DNA of 64,000 nucleotides. Origin: Novosphingobium naphthalenivorans NBRC 102051. GTDB lineage: Bacteria > Pseudomonadota > Alphaproteobacteria > Sphingomonadales > Sphingomonadaceae. Location of the stretch: NCBI RefSeq assembly GCF_001590985.1, contig NZ_BCTX01000018.1, positions 1 through 64,000 on the forward strand, read 5' to 3'. The position numbers and the translations under genes were made by a program. This document shows, piece after piece, positions 46,993 through 56,318 of this stretch (positions within the stretch are counted from its first letter, which is position 1; each line of letters starts with the position of its first letter). The notes beneath the pieces were generated by a model. It worked only from the letters and a program-made list of their open reading frames with translations, searched no databases and had not been told where the DNA came from.

Positions 46993-49905
46993 TCAGAACC
47001 GCTTGCGCAGATCGACGCCGATCACGCGGCCCAGCGGCTCGCGGAAGGCCTTCTGATAGGCAATCGGCACCTCGCCGTTCTCGTCCGTGACCTTCTGGCG
47101 GGAATCGAACAGGCGATCGACCGTGAAGGACACCCGCGTGCCCTTGAGGAACGGCACGCGCCGGATCAGCCCGGCGCGCTGGTCGAGGTCCATGAACAGG
47201 CGCAGGTTGGCGACGGTATAGGCCCCGAAACGCAGATCCGAACTGCCCGGAAGACCCGTGCCGTTGACATGCGCAGGCGCGTTCCACTTGCCGTTCAGGC
47301 GCAGTCCGACGCCGTTCTTGAACAGGCCGCCCTCGAACTCGATCGCGTGACGGGCAACGCCGCCGGCGGAAATCGCATCGCCTGCGAGCTGATCGAGAAC
47401 CGGCACGCCCGCGGCGATGTCCACCCGGTCGGTGAAGCGCCAGGTGTGGTAAATCGAGATGTTCCAGCGTCCACCGCGCGGCGGGCCACCCATGGGACCG
47501 CGCATTCCCCCGCCTGCGCCGCCCGACGGTGCCCGCGAAGCCGTCTGCCCCGTCTGCCCGCCGGGCTGGCCGGCATCGGCGCGACACATCCTCTCACGCG
47601 TCTGCGCCAGACGGGCCGGATCGACCTTGCCGTCCTCGCCGCGCAGCCGGTCTGCGATCCGTTCGGGCAAGGCCGCCAGATCGGGCGTTCCTTCGGCGCA
47701 GACGATCGCGCGGATGCGGGCGAACTGCTCGGGATCGAACCGCGGCGCGGACGAAGCGTCCGCCGAACAGGCGCGAGCGCGGAACTGCGCCAGCTTTTCG
47801 GGATCCGCCTTCCCGTCCGCCCCGGCGAGACGGCTGCGCAGGCCCTCCGGCAGGGCGGCCAGATCCGGTTCGGCGCCCGGCGTGCACAACTGCTTGCGGA
47901 TCGCCTCGAAGCGCGACGGATCGAAGCCCGGCCTTGCCCCTTGCGGCGGCCTCGCCTGAGCCGCGCCATCGCTTGGCGGCGGCGCGGCAGGCTGCGCGCG
48001 CTCCGGCGCCCCGCGCCCGGCGAACCCGCCGCTGTCGCTGCCCAGGCGGCCGGACAGGTTGATCCCCCAGCGGATGCTGGAACTGGAAACCTCGTCGTAT
48101 GTCACCGCGCGCCGGTCGATGGCGATCAGGTTGCCCGCACTGTCGCGAGTCACCCGGTTTGCAAAGGCCGCCTCGATCGCCGGCGTCAGCAGCGGGAACG
48201 ACTGGGTGACATTGGAGGAACGGTTGCGGAAATATTCCACCATCAGGTTCGAGCGGTCGAGGAACGGCAGCTTCCATTGCGCGGACAGCTTGATGTCCCG
48301 CTGCTTCTCCTTGACCAGATCGGGATTGCCGCCCGTCGTGGTCGTGACCAGTGCCGTTGTCGCCTTGGTGAAGTCATAGACCGCGACATTGTAATTGAGC
48401 ACGGTCGGCGCGCCGAGCTGCGCCAGCGACGGCGCCGCTTCGTTGACGAGGTAGCTCGCCTGGAACGTCAGCGTATCGGTGGGCGACCAGGTGAGGCCCG
48501 CGCTCCAGTCCGTCAGCGTGCCGAAATCGGAAAGATAGTCGAGCCCGCCGCTGAAATTCAGCGAGATCGCCCCGACGGCGCCCAGAAATTCGCTGCTGGT
48601 GAGCGGCAGCCCCAGATTGAGCCCGCCCTGCACGTCCCCGCGCCGCAGAGTGACCGCGCCGAGCGTATTGCGGCTGTCCTCGCTGCGGGTGCTGCTGAAA
48701 TCGTACCCGGCCTTGACGGTCAGACTGGCATCGCCCGCTGGCATCCGGAACGGCTTGCCCATCAGCGTCGCCAGACTGGTGAGCGAGAGCGCGCGGTTGT
48801 TCGCCGTGTCCACGCCGGCACCGGGCACGAAGGGCAGCGCCCCGTCGAGCGCCAGTTCGCCCGCGGCGGCCGCTTCCACCAGCGCGGTGGTATCGCGGCG
48901 CCGGTCCACACGCGTGCTGGTATCGGTATAACTGCCGTCAGCCGTCGCGCTGAATGTCCAGTCGCCCAGCATCTTGCTGTAGCCGAAACTGGCGTCGAAT
49001 TCGTCGGAAGCCACCTGCGTGGTCAGCGGATCGGGCAGCGTGCGCAGAACGCTCTCGCCGTCGTAAGCCAGCGTCGCCGTGTCGAGCCCGGACCAGGATG
49101 TGGTCTGGGTATGGATATAGCCGCCACTGGCGGTGATAGACCCGTCCAGGCCCTTTTCGCCCAGCCCCTGCGTCATCGTGCCTTCAAGCGTGAACTGGTG
49201 ACTGGCATCGGCAAGGCTGCGGTAACGGGCCGGATCAGGATCCCCGGCAACGGTCGGCAACCCGGAATCGGCCTGCTTCACCTGCCGCTCCGCCTCGGTA
49301 AGCATCGTCGTCTCGTCGAGCTTGGCCGTCACGTTGTAGCGGCGCGGGCCGGAAATCTTGAACAGTCCGCCTTCCAGCTGGTAATTGTCATACCCGCCGC
49401 GATCGGGCCGGTTGTATTCGCCCGAAGCCGTCGCCGCGGCAAACTGGTCCTTGAGGATGATGTTGATCACCCGCTGGTTCGGCGGATAGCCGAACCGCAG
49501 CGCCACTTCCTCCGGCAGCACTTCCATGCGCCGGATCGCCTCGGGCGGGATGTTGCGCATTTCCCGGAAACTGCTGATGCGCTGCCCGTTCACCAGGATC
49601 ACCGGCCGCCCGGTGCCGCGCCCTCGCCCGCTCGTCGTCTGCGGCGAAATCGCGTCGATCAGGTCCGCGATGGAATTCGCGCCGTAAGCGGAGATGTCCT
49701 CTTCGTCGAACACCTGCACCGGCTGCTGCGGCACTTCGATCTGGCCGCGGATGCGCGGCGCCAGAACGAGGATTTCGTTGCCGTGGACTTCCAGCGGTTC
49801 CCGGGAATCGTCATCCTTGGTCAGTGACGGTTGGGCATCCTGCGCAAATGCAGGAGCCGGGATACACAGGCACGTCGCAAGACTGAACAGGGATAAGGAC
49901 CGCAC
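46993..49905 (-). CDS. TonB-dependent outer-membrane receptor with duplicated Cys-module insert
   Basis: A 970-residue outer-membrane protein: signal peptide to AFA|QD, plug domain (EEDISAYGANSIADLIDAI; GRPVILVNGQRISSFREMRNIPPEAIRRMEVLP), then a beta-barrel ending in VDLRKRF with the terminal Phe. A Pro/Ala-rich insert at about 640-800 holds two copies of a 62-residue module (661-722 and 723-778) with the pattern PDLAALPE, DGKxDP, LAQxR and two cysteines each (674/713 and 736/774). Ligand unknown; no adjacent transport genes. Divergent from infA. Confidence 0.9.
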   Translation of the reverse strand: MRSLSLFSLATCLCIPAPAFAQDAQPSLTKDDDSREPLEVHGNEILVLAPRIRGQIEVPQQPVQVFDEEDISAYGANSIADLIDAISPQTTSGRGRGTGRPVILVNGQRISSFREMRNIPPEAIRRMEVLPEEVALRFGYPPNQRVINIILKDQFAAATASGEYNRPDRGGYDNYQLEGGLFKISGPRRYNVTAKLDETTMLTEAERQVKQADSGLPTVAGDPDPARYRSLADASHQFTLEGTMTQGLGEKGLDGSITASGGYIHTQTTSWSGLDTATLAYDGESVLRTLPDPLTTQVASDEFDASFGYSKMLGDWTFSATADGSYTDTSTRVDRRRDTTALVEAAAAGELALDGALPFVPGAGVDTANNRALSLTSLATLMGKPFRMPAGDASLTVKAGYDFSSTRSEDSRNTLGAVTLRRGDVQGGLNLGLPLTSSEFLGAVGAISLNFSGGLDYLSDFGTLTDWSAGLTWSPTDTLTFQASYLVNEAAPSLAQLGAPTVLNYNVAVYDFTKATTALVTTTTGGNPDLVKEKQRDIKLSAQWKLPFLDRSNLMVEYFRNRSSNVTQSFPLLTPAIEAAFANRVTRDSAGNLIAIDRRAVTYDEVSSSSIRWGINLSGRLGSDSGGFAGRGAPERAQPAAPPPSDGAAQARPPQGARPGFDPSRFEAIRKQLCTPGAEPDLAALPEGLRSRLAGADGKADPEKLAQFRARACSADASSAPRFDPEQFARIRAIVCAEGTPDLAALPERIADRLRGEDGKVDPARLAQTRERMCRADAGQPGGQTGQTASRAPSGGAGGGMRGPMGGPPRGGRWNISIYHTWRFTDRVDIAAGVPVLDQLAGDAISAGGVARHAIEFEGGLFKNGVGLRLNGKWNAPAHVNGTGLPGSSDLRFGAYTVANLRLFMDLDQRAGLIRRVPFLKGTRVSFTVDRLFDSRQKVTDENGEVPIAYQKAFREPLGRVIGVDLRKRF
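47572..47925 (-). repeat. Duplicated 62-residue Cys module inside the TonB receptor gene
   Basis: Two in-frame coding units, one at residues 661-722 and one at 723-778, share FDPxxFxxIRxxxC, PDLAALPE, GxDGKxDP, and LAQxRxRxC. The DNA has diverged, so the duplication is not recent. Each unit probably forms a helical pair closed by one disulfide (about 39 residues between its cysteines). Confidence 0.8.
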
Positions 49906-50109
49906 CGCAAGGAATCTCCGCCAAGATTATTCATGTCCCATCCCGGCCGTGCTGATGCCGTTCCCGCTTTTTCCGGGCAAGCTGGCGCCAGGTAACATTT
50001 TGTCGCAGGCAGAGTTTCTGCAAGCTGAACCGCCGAGTCTTCCATTTTCGGCGCACCGCCGCTATGTGCCGCCGCGATGACACATCAGAACAACGGATAT
50101 TGATCGCCG

Positions 50110-50355
50110 ATGGCGAAAGAAGAACTCCTCGAGATGCGTGGCAGGGTCGTTGAACTCCTGCCCAACGCGATGTTCCGCGTAGAGCTGGAAAACGGCCACG
50201 AAATCCTGGGTCACACCGCAGGCAAGATGCGCAAGAACCGCATCCGCGTGCTGGTGGGCGACGAAGTGCTCGTCGAGCTGACTCCCTATGACCTTACCAA
50301 GGGTCGTATCACTTACCGCTTCATGCCCGGTCGCGGTGGCCCCGGTCAGTACTGA
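50110..50355 (+). CDS. infA: Translation initiation factor IF-1
   Basis: An 81-residue S1/OB-fold protein: [46 protein letters not shown] then [22 protein letters not shown]. It extends a few residues past the classical 72 with a Gly-rich tail ([10 protein letters not shown]). The last 20 bases overlap the maf gene. Start of a four-gene group that ends with yacG. Confidence 0.96.
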   Translation: MAKEELLEMRGRVVELLPNAMFRVELENGHEILGHTAGKMRKNRIRVLVGDEVLVELTPYDLTKGRITYRFMPGRGGPGQY

Positions 50356-50959
50356 GGCCCCTGCCGGGGACGCGCCTGCCCGCGCCCCTGCTCTCCGCCT
50401 GATCCTGGCTTCGGCCAGCCCGCGCCGCCGCGAACTGATTTCGCGCCTGGGCGTGACGCCGGACGCGATCAAGGCCGCCGATATCGACGAGACTCCGGTC
50501 CCGCGCGAAGTGCCGCGCGACTATGCCCGGCGCATGGCGCGCGAAAAGGCGCAGGCTGCCGCCGCAGCGGATGCCTTCGTGCTCGCCGGAGACACGGTCG
50601 TGGCCTGCGGACGGCGGATCCTGCCCAAGGCCGAAGACGAGGCGACTGCGCGCGCCTGTCTCGATCTGCTCTCCGGCCGCCGCCACCGTGTGCTTTCCGC
50701 GATTGCCCTGCGCGCGCCCGACGGTTCGCTGCGTGAGCGCCTGTCCGAAACCGTGGTGCGCTTCAAGCCGCTCTCGCGCGAGGAAATCGATGCCTACATC
50801 GCCGGCGGCGAGTGGGACGGCAAGGCGGGCGGCTATGCCATACAGGGCAGCGCCGAAGGCCTGATCGCGTGGATTTCCGGCAGCCATTCCGGCGTCGTCG
50901 GCCTGCCCCTGTTCGAAACCCGCGCACTGCTGAAATCGGCGGGATTCGCGATTGGCTGA
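50336..50959 (+). CDS. maf: Maf-family nucleoside triphosphate pyrophosphatase
   Basis: House-cleaning NTP pyrophosphatase. The first family residues are [20 protein letters not shown]; the best start is the GTG at 50336, inside infA, giving 207 residues. Other motifs: [21 protein letters not shown] and [39 protein letters not shown]. Overlaps infA by 20 bases and the next gene by 8. The start could also be a nearby non-standard codon. Confidence 0.88.
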   Translation: MAPVSTEAPAGDAPARAPALRLILASASPRRRELISRLGVTPDAIKAADIDETPVPREVPRDYARRMAREKAQAAAAADAFVLAGDTVVACGRRILPKAEDEATARACLDLLSGRRHRVLSAIALRAPDGSLRERLSETVVRFKPLSREEIDAYIAGGEWDGKAGGYAIQGSAEGLIAWISGSHSGVVGLPLFETRALLKSAGFAIG

Positions 50960-51938
50960 GTGGCTCGTCGAGGACGGGATCGGCGAAGCCCGCGCGATCC
51001 TGACCCAAGGTGGCCCTCAGGGCGGAGACGTGCTGGCAGCCCGCCTCGAATGGCCGGGGCGCCTCGCCGCCGGTGAAGTGGCCGACGCCCTGCTCGTATC
51101 CCGCCGCGCCGGATCGCCGCGCGGCACCGTGCGCTTCGCCTCGGGCGAGGAAGCGCTGGTGGACGGCCTGGCCGCTTCGGCCAGTGAAGGCGCACCGGTC
51201 CGCGTGCAAGTGACTCGCGCTGCCATGGCCGAAACCGGCCGCTTCAAGCGCGCGCAGGCCCGCGCCTGCGCCTTGCCCGTGCATCCTGCTCCGTCGCTGG
51301 CCGAATCCCTGCGGGCGGACGGACTGCCAGTGCGCACTGTCCGCCGCTTCCCCGATGATCCCTGGGCAGAGCTGATCGGCGAAGCGCTCGACGGGGTGAT
51401 CGTGTTCGAGGGCGGCGCGCTGGTTGTCACGCCCACCCCGGCCATGACTCTGATCGACATCGACGGCACGCTGCCGCCACGGGCGCTCGCGCTGGCCGCC
51501 GTCCCCGCCATCGCCTCGGCCATCGGCCGGTTCGATCTGGCCGGCTCGATCGGCATCGATTTCCCCTCGCTGGAGCGCAAGGACGACCGGCGCGCCGTGG
51601 ACGAGGCGCTCGCTGCCGCGCTGGACCACTGGCCGCACCAGCGCACCGCGATGAACGGCTTCGGCTTCGTGCAGCTCGTGGCCCGGCTGACCCGCCCCTC
51701 GATCCTGCAGCGCGTCCGCAGCGATCCGGCAGGAGCCGCCGCGCGCCTGCTGCTGCGTCAGGCCGAAGCGGTCAGCGAACCGGGCGCCTTGCTTCTCACC
51801 GTGCCGCCCGCCGTGCGCGCCGCGATCACGCCGCAATGGGAAGCGGACCTCGCCCGGCGCACCGGCCGCGCACTGCAATGGCGCGAGGATCGCGGTCTTG
51901 CACTCACCGGCGGATTCGCGCAGGCCGTCGCCCCATGA
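50952..51938 (+). CDS. Ribonuclease E/G family protein, short form
   Basis: A 328-residue relative of RNase G from a TTG start that overlaps the maf stop. The catalytic-core part is recognisable ([59 protein letters not shown], where family members have the Asp-rich metal site; [18 protein letters not shown]). The S1 region is reduced and the C-terminal half is short compared with RNase E. Such short versions are common in sphingomonads; whether it is an active nuclease is uncertain. ATGA-type overlap with yacG. Confidence 0.8.
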   Translation: MAEWLVEDGIGEARAILTQGGPQGGDVLAARLEWPGRLAAGEVADALLVSRRAGSPRGTVRFASGEEALVDGLAASASEGAPVRVQVTRAAMAETGRFKRAQARACALPVHPAPSLAESLRADGLPVRTVRRFPDDPWAELIGEALDGVIVFEGGALVVTPTPAMTLIDIDGTLPPRALALAAVPAIASAIGRFDLAGSIGIDFPSLERKDDRRAVDEALAAALDHWPHQRTAMNGFGFVQLVARLTRPSILQRVRSDPAGAAARLLLRQAEAVSEPGALLLTVPPAVRAAITPQWEADLARRTGRALQWREDRGLALTGGFAQAVAP

Positions 51939-52102
51939 CCAAGTCCGAACGAAAATGCCCCATCTGCGGCAAGCCGCGCAAGGCAGAACACGCCCCATTC
52001 TGCTCGAAACGCTGCCGTGATCGCGATCTCCTGCAATGGCTGGACGACGGCTATGCCCTGCCCGGCCCGCCCAGCTTTCCGGACAATTCACAGGACGATT
52101 GA
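51935..52102 (+). CDS. yacG: DNA gyrase inhibitor YacG (zinc protein)
   Basis: A 55-residue zinc-ribbon protein: [37 protein letters not shown] carries the four zinc cysteines (CPIC and CSKRC) and the family WL-x-GY motif. Overlaps the preceding gene by 4 bases. E. coli YacG binds GyrB and blocks supercoiling. It closes the infA-maf-RNase-yacG group, 99 bases before tRNA-Phe. Confidence 0.92.
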   Translation: MTKSERKCPICGKPRKAEHAPFCSKRCRDRDLLQWLDDGYALPGPPSFPDNSQDD

Positions 52103-52201
52103 AAATTCCTCTTCATTAGGGGGTTGCCAAGCCGGGCGCGCTTCGCCATAGGCCCGCAACCAATCGCTCGCCGGTCCCCACGGACCGCCGCACGATGCGA
52201 T

Positions 52202-52277
52202 GCCCGGGTAGCTCAGTTGGTAGAGCACATGACTGAAAATCATGGTGTCGGCGGTTCGATTCCGTCCCCGGGCACCA
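52202..52277 (+). tRNA. tRNA-Phe (GAA)
   Basis: Acceptor stem GCCCGGG (52202-52208) pairs with CCCGGGC (52267-52273), followed by A and an encoded CCA. The D-loop has AGCTCAGTTGGTAGAGC; the anticodon stem CATGA/TCATG encloses CTGAAAA with anticodon GAA at 52235-52237; T-arm GGTTCGATTCC. A 76-base tRNA with all arms intact. Confidence 0.97.
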
Positions 52278-52301
52278 CTTTTTCCGAAGCGGAAATAGTG
52301 G
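52275..52301 (+). terminator. Hairpin directly at the tRNA-Phe 3' end
   Basis: CCACTTTTTCCG pairs with CGGAAATAGTGG around AAG (one mismatch in twelve), followed by TTTAAACC. It starts inside the encoded CCA and probably ends the tRNA transcript. The T run after the stem is short, so the call is moderate. Confidence 0.55.
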
Positions 52302-52383
52302 TTTAAACCGCAGAAACAGCTCCATATCCGTTTCCCTCGCGCAGCGCTTGCCAAAGGCGTCGCCGCCGGGCACATCGCTGCAC

Positions 52384-53274
52384 ATGACGCTTGAGCAATT
52401 GCGGATCTTCGTCGCTGTCGCAGAACGCGAACACGTTACGCGTGCGGCCGAAGCTCTCAACGTCACGCAATCGGCGGCCAGCGGCGCGATCGCCGCGCTT
52501 GAGATCCGGCATGGAATCAAACTGTTCGACCGGGTCGGGCGGCGCATCGAGCTGACCGACGCCGGCCGCATGTTCCTGGAGGAAGCCCGCGCGGTGCTCG
52601 CCCGCGCCACGAGTGCCGAACTGGCGCTGGCCGAATATGGCGGGCTCCAGCGCGGCACCCTGCGGCTGGTCGCCAGCCAGACCATTGCCGGCTACTGGCT
52701 CCCCGAACGCCTCGCCGCCTTTCACCGGCGCTATCCCGGCATCGAGCTGTCGGTTTCGATCGCCAACAGCGAAGGCGCGGCGCGGGCGGTGCAAGCGGGC
52801 GATGCCGAACTGGGCTTTATCGAAGGCACTATCGACGATCCGGCGCTGGCGCAATGGGCGGTCGCGGCGGACGAGATGGTGATGGTCGGGCAGGACCCTG
52901 TCGGCGCAGTCACCAACGAATGGCTGGCCAGCGCGCCCTGGGTCATGCGCGAGGAAGGATCGGGAACGCGCTCCACGTTCGAAGCGGCGATCCGTGACCG
53001 CGGACTCGATCCGCGCGCCCTGAACGTGGTTCTCACCCTGCCTTCGAACGAAGCGGTGCTGGCGGCGGTGCGCTCCGGCATCGGCCATGGCGTGCTGTCC
53101 ACGCTGGTGGCCGGCCCCGCCATTGCCGCGCGCGCGCTCCACGCCCTGCCGTTCCACCTGCCCGAGCGGCCGTTTTTCGGCATCCGCCACAAGGAACGCT
53201 ATCGCAGCAAGGCCGCGGGTGCCCTGCTCGACGTGATACTCGGCCACGAAACCCAGACCGATTGGGTCATCTGA
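52384..53274 (+). CDS. LysR-family regulator, likely of the adjacent YeiH-type transporter
   Basis: A 296-residue LysR protein from MTLEQLRIFVAVAEREHVTRAAEALNVTQSAASGAIAALE (winged HTH, residues 1-60), with the periplasmic-binding-like ligand domain from about 90 (GTLRLVASQTIAGYWLPERLAAFHRRYPGIELSV). It resembles the CysB/YeiE group. A T-N11-A dyad lies between it and yeiH. In enterobacteria the YeiE regulator is divergent from yeiH; here both run the same way. Confidence 0.9.
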   Translation: MTLEQLRIFVAVAEREHVTRAAEALNVTQSAASGAIAALEIRHGIKLFDRVGRRIELTDAGRMFLEEARAVLARATSAELALAEYGGLQRGTLRLVASQTIAGYWLPERLAAFHRRYPGIELSVSIANSEGAARAVQAGDAELGFIEGTIDDPALAQWAVAADEMVMVGQDPVGAVTNEWLASAPWVMREEGSGTRSTFEAAIRDRGLDPRALNVVLTLPSNEAVLAAVRSGIGHGVLSTLVAGPAIAARALHALPFHLPERPFFGIRHKERYRSKAAGALLDVILGHETQTDWVI

Positions 53275-53390
53275 TCGAAAATCGCGATCATACCAATCAG
53301 TTCAGGCAGCCTGACTGAACCGTTTTCGACCCAAAGCACCAAGGCGGAAAACGAAAATCTGCCGATTTCCTATACACATCCACCATCAAT

Positions 53391-53409
53391 CAATCTCATA
53401 TTGAGATTG
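53391..53409. promoter_or_regulatory. LysR-type operator dyad upstream of yeiH-like gene
   Basis: CAATCTCATATTGAGATTG is a perfect inverted repeat with the T-N11-A core of LysR sites. It lies 73 bases before the transporter ATG and 117 after the regulator stop. Probably where the LysR protein activates the transporter gene. Confidence 0.6.
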
Positions 53410-53481
53410 AAACGATGCAGATTGATCGTTGGAACGATTTAGCCTCAAGGTCCACCAGTCTCCCGTCACAAGGAGACCGTC

Positions 53482-54543
53482 ATGATCGCCCGCCCATCCT
53501 TCCACCGCCTCGTTCCCGGACTGCTGCTCTGCCTTGCCGTGACCGGGGCCGCCTTTGCCTTGCAGCGGGTGGAGGAAGCGCTGTTTGGCCGGGCCTGGCT
53601 CGAAGCGCTGGTGCTGGCCATCCTGCTCGGCACTGTACTGCGCTCGGCGTGGACGCCGCACGAGCGCTGGTTTCCCGGTATCAGCTTCAGTGCCAAGTTC
53701 CTGCTGGAAGTGGCCGTCGTGCTGCTGGGCGTCTCGGTCAGCGCGGCCACGATCCTGGCTGCCGGGCCATGGATGCTGCTGGGTATTGCCGGCGTGGTGA
53801 TCGTGGCGATCGGTGCGAGCTTCGTGATCGGGCGGCTGCTGCGCCTGCCGGTCCGCATGGCGCTGCTGGTCGCCTGCGGCAACTCGATCTGCGGCAATTC
53901 CGCCATCGCCGCCGTCGCCCCGGTAATCGGCGCCGATGGTGACGATGTTGCCGCCTCGATCGGTTTCACGGCCGTACTGGGCGTTGCCGTCGTGCTCGGC
54001 CTGCCGCTGCTCGGCATCGCGCTCCACCTCAACGGACTGCAGTACGGCGCCCTGGCGGGCCTCACGGTCTATGCCGTGCCGCAAGTGCTGGCCGCCGCAG
54101 CGCCGCTGGGACCGGCGGCGGTACAGATGGGCACGCTGGTCAAGCTGGTTCGCGTGCTCATGCTCGGGCCGGTCTGCCTGCTGCTCTCGCTGGTAGCCCC
54201 GCGCCTGCGCGAGGAGACCGACGAGCCCGCCCCGCATGTAACGGCGGGCGAGCGCCCCGAACCCGGACGCCCTGCCCTCCACCAGCTTGTGCCCTGGTTC
54301 ATCGTCGGCTTCCTCGTCCTGGTCGCCGTCCGCTCGCTCGGCTTGGTGCCCCACGCGCTGATCGCGCCCGCCGGCACGGCCGCCACGTTCCTCACGGTGG
54401 TATCGATGGCGGCGCTCGGGCTTGGCGTCGATGTGCGCACGGTGGCTTCCGCCGGCGGGCGCGTCACCGGCGCGGTCGTGCTCTCGCTGCTGGTGCTCGG
54501 CGCCATCAGCCTCACGCTGATCCGCGCGCTGGCCATAGCCTGA
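53482..54543 (+). CDS. YeiH-family putative sulfate/sulfite exporter
   Basis: A 353-residue inner-membrane protein with ten or so helices. The core motif VACGNSICGNSAIAAVAPVIGA near 130-155 and LTVYAVPQVLAAAAPLGPAAVQMGTLVKLVRVLMLGPV are typical of the YeiH/UPF0324 family. AAGGAGACC lies before the ATG. The central loop (REETDEPAPHVTAGERPEPGRPA) is polar and variable. Regulated by the preceding LysR gene (inferred). Substrate not settled for the family. Confidence 0.9.
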   Translation: MIARPSFHRLVPGLLLCLAVTGAAFALQRVEEALFGRAWLEALVLAILLGTVLRSAWTPHERWFPGISFSAKFLLEVAVVLLGVSVSAATILAAGPWMLLGIAGVVIVAIGASFVIGRLLRLPVRMALLVACGNSICGNSAIAAVAPVIGADGDDVAASIGFTAVLGVAVVLGLPLLGIALHLNGLQYGALAGLTVYAVPQVLAAAAPLGPAAVQMGTLVKLVRVLMLGPVCLLLSLVAPRLREETDEPAPHVTAGERPEPGRPALHQLVPWFIVGFLVLVAVRSLGLVPHALIAPAGTAATFLTVVSMAALGLGVDVRTVASAGGRVTGAVVLSLLVLGAISLTLIRALAIA

Positions 54544-54693
54544 CCGCCTTGCCTGCCATCACCCGCTGGCACGCGAGCAAGCAGCCGCGACCCCGCCGCT
54601 CCGAATAGATACAGTGCAGCCGTTCACGATTATTTATTCGTAATTTCCTATCGCCTGCGCAATCCGGCACAAGACAGGCGAAGGGAAAAGGCA

Positions 54694-55422
54694 TTGCACA
54701 GGACCATTCCGGCCGTTCCGCTGCTCTTCTTTGCCATGTCCACGTTTGCCATGTCCACGATCGCTGCGCCGGCCATGGCGCAGGATGCGGAACAGGAACC
54801 GCAATCCGCCTTCACGGTCTCCGCCAATGTCTCGCTCACGTCCGACTACCGGTTCCGCGGCATCAGCGCCTCGAACAAGAATCCCGCGATCCAGGGCGGC
54901 ATCGATGTGAGCCATGACAGCGGCCTGTTCGTCGGCACCTGGGCGTCCAGCATCGCGACGTACGGCGGCTCGAACATGGAGCTGGACGTCTATGGCGGCT
55001 ACAGCGGCTCGGCCAGCGCCATCGATTACACGCTGACCGCGCTGGTTTACCTTTACCCCGGCGGCAGCGGTGTCAATTACGCCGAATTCTCGGGCTCCTT
55101 CACCACGGCGGCGGGCCCGGCAACCGTCGGCATGGACATCGCGTGGGTTCCCTCGCAGGACAATTTCGGCGGCGACAATTTCTATGTTGCCGGCAAGGGC
55201 GAACTGCCGCTGGGCGATACCAAGGCCAGCCTGTTCGGCCACTTCGGCTATGAAAACGGCGACGCCTACGACAACAAGTTGGACTGGGAGGCGGGGATTT
55301 CCTACGCTGCCGGGCCGCTGACGGCCTCGCTGTCCTATGTCGACTCCAACTATTCGGGAGCAAACCAGGCGGGCCGCCTTGCCACAGCCGGTGTCATGGC
55401 ATCGGTCACGGCCGCGTTCTGA
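54694..55422 (+). CDS. TorF-family putative porin
   Basis: A 242-residue outer-membrane protein from a TTG with GGGAAAAGG upstream (an ATG at 54736 would also work). Signal cut after APAMA. VSANVSLTSDYRFRGISASNKNPAIQGGIDVSHDSGLFVGTWAS is the conserved N-terminal signature of this Gcw_chp/TorF family; strands alternate to the terminal TAAF. Monocistronic. Channel substrate not known. Confidence 0.88.
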   Translation: MHRTIPAVPLLFFAMSTFAMSTIAAPAMAQDAEQEPQSAFTVSANVSLTSDYRFRGISASNKNPAIQGGIDVSHDSGLFVGTWASSIATYGGSNMELDVYGGYSGSASAIDYTLTALVYLYPGGSGVNYAEFSGSFTTAAGPATVGMDIAWVPSQDNFGGDNFYVAGKGELPLGDTKASLFGHFGYENGDAYDNKLDWEAGISYAAGPLTASLSYVDSNYSGANQAGRLATAGVMASVTAAF

Positions 55423-55429
55423 TCCGGGT

Positions 55430-56224
55430 ATGAACATGCACCGTCTCTTCCTCTCCGTGGACATGGTCGGTTCGACCCAGTTCAAGGTCACTGCCTCGGC
55501 CCGGGGGGCCGGGGGATGGCTGGAGACGTTCCGCACCTTCTTCACCCATTTCCCGCTGATGCTGGCCGGACAGATGGCCTTCGAGTTCCTCGACGGGGAC
55601 GAAACCCCGGCGGTCGATGTCTGGAAAGCCATGGGGGACGAAGTGATCTTCACCGCGCAGCCTTCCAGCCCGGAAGAGTTGACCGGCATCCTGCGCGTCC
55701 TTCTGCGCACGATGCGGCTTTACGAGGCGCAGCATTTCGAAAGGCTGCCGCTGCGCCTCAAGGGAACCGCGTGGCTGGCCGATTTCGCCGAGAACAACAT
55801 CGCGCTGGAAATTCCGGAGCTATCCTCCAACGATGCCGCGCCGCACCTCGACTATATCGGGCCGGACCTCGATCTCGGCTTTCGCCTTTCCAAATTCGCC
55901 CGTCCGGCCAGCCTCGTGCTGTCGCTCGATCTGGTCGAAGTACTGCTCGGCGCGGCCAACATCGCGGACATCGCACTCTATCTGGTCGGACGCGAGGAAC
56001 TGAAGGGGGTGATGTACGGCCGCCCCTATCCGATCATCTGGATGCACGACGCGCAGGAAAGCTTCGATTTCCTGCCATGGGAAGCGGAGGCCTGCGCCTA
56101 CACCGCCTCGGTCATCGACGCCGAGCCTACGCCCGAGGCCGCACTGCGCCGCCAGATCGAGGACATGCGGCTCTATTTGCGCAAGATGCACGGGATAGAG
56201 CGACCGCCGATCGTGCTGGGGTAG
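55430..56224 (+). CDS. Class III nucleotide-cyclase-like protein, probably degenerate
   Basis: A 264-residue soluble protein. MHRLFLSVDMVGSTQFK matches the first metal-aspartate strand of adenylate/guanylate cyclases (Asp11), and AMGDEVIFTAQP near 67-78 the second Gly-Asp strand. The usual purine-specifying Lys/Asp are not obvious. Central part FLDGDETPAVDVWK and LDYIGPDLDLGFRLSKFARPASLVLS resembles the later cyclase region (where substrate/Asn-Arg would lie). It starts 8 bases after the porin gene. Could be a cyclase-fold effector binder rather than an enzyme. Confidence 0.55.
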   Translation: MNMHRLFLSVDMVGSTQFKVTASARGAGGWLETFRTFFTHFPLMLAGQMAFEFLDGDETPAVDVWKAMGDEVIFTAQPSSPEELTGILRVLLRTMRLYEAQHFERLPLRLKGTAWLADFAENNIALEIPELSSNDAAPHLDYIGPDLDLGFRLSKFARPASLVLSLDLVEVLLGAANIADIALYLVGREELKGVMYGRPYPIIWMHDAQESFDFLPWEAEACAYTASVIDAEPTPEAALRRQIEDMRLYLRKMHGIERPPIVLG

Positions 56225-56318
56225 GCGTCGCGGGACAAAGTCCGGCGCGGGCTCATGGCAGCCATCGAGGATTTGCAACCAAGATTGGACCTTCCGGCCC
56301 CGCCGACAAGCCGGCCAT

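Noticed and set aside
53298-53322. GTTCAG...CTGAAC hairpin after the LysR gene as a terminator
   Set aside because: A stem is possible, but the T tract is too short and the region may instead be part of the transporter control region.
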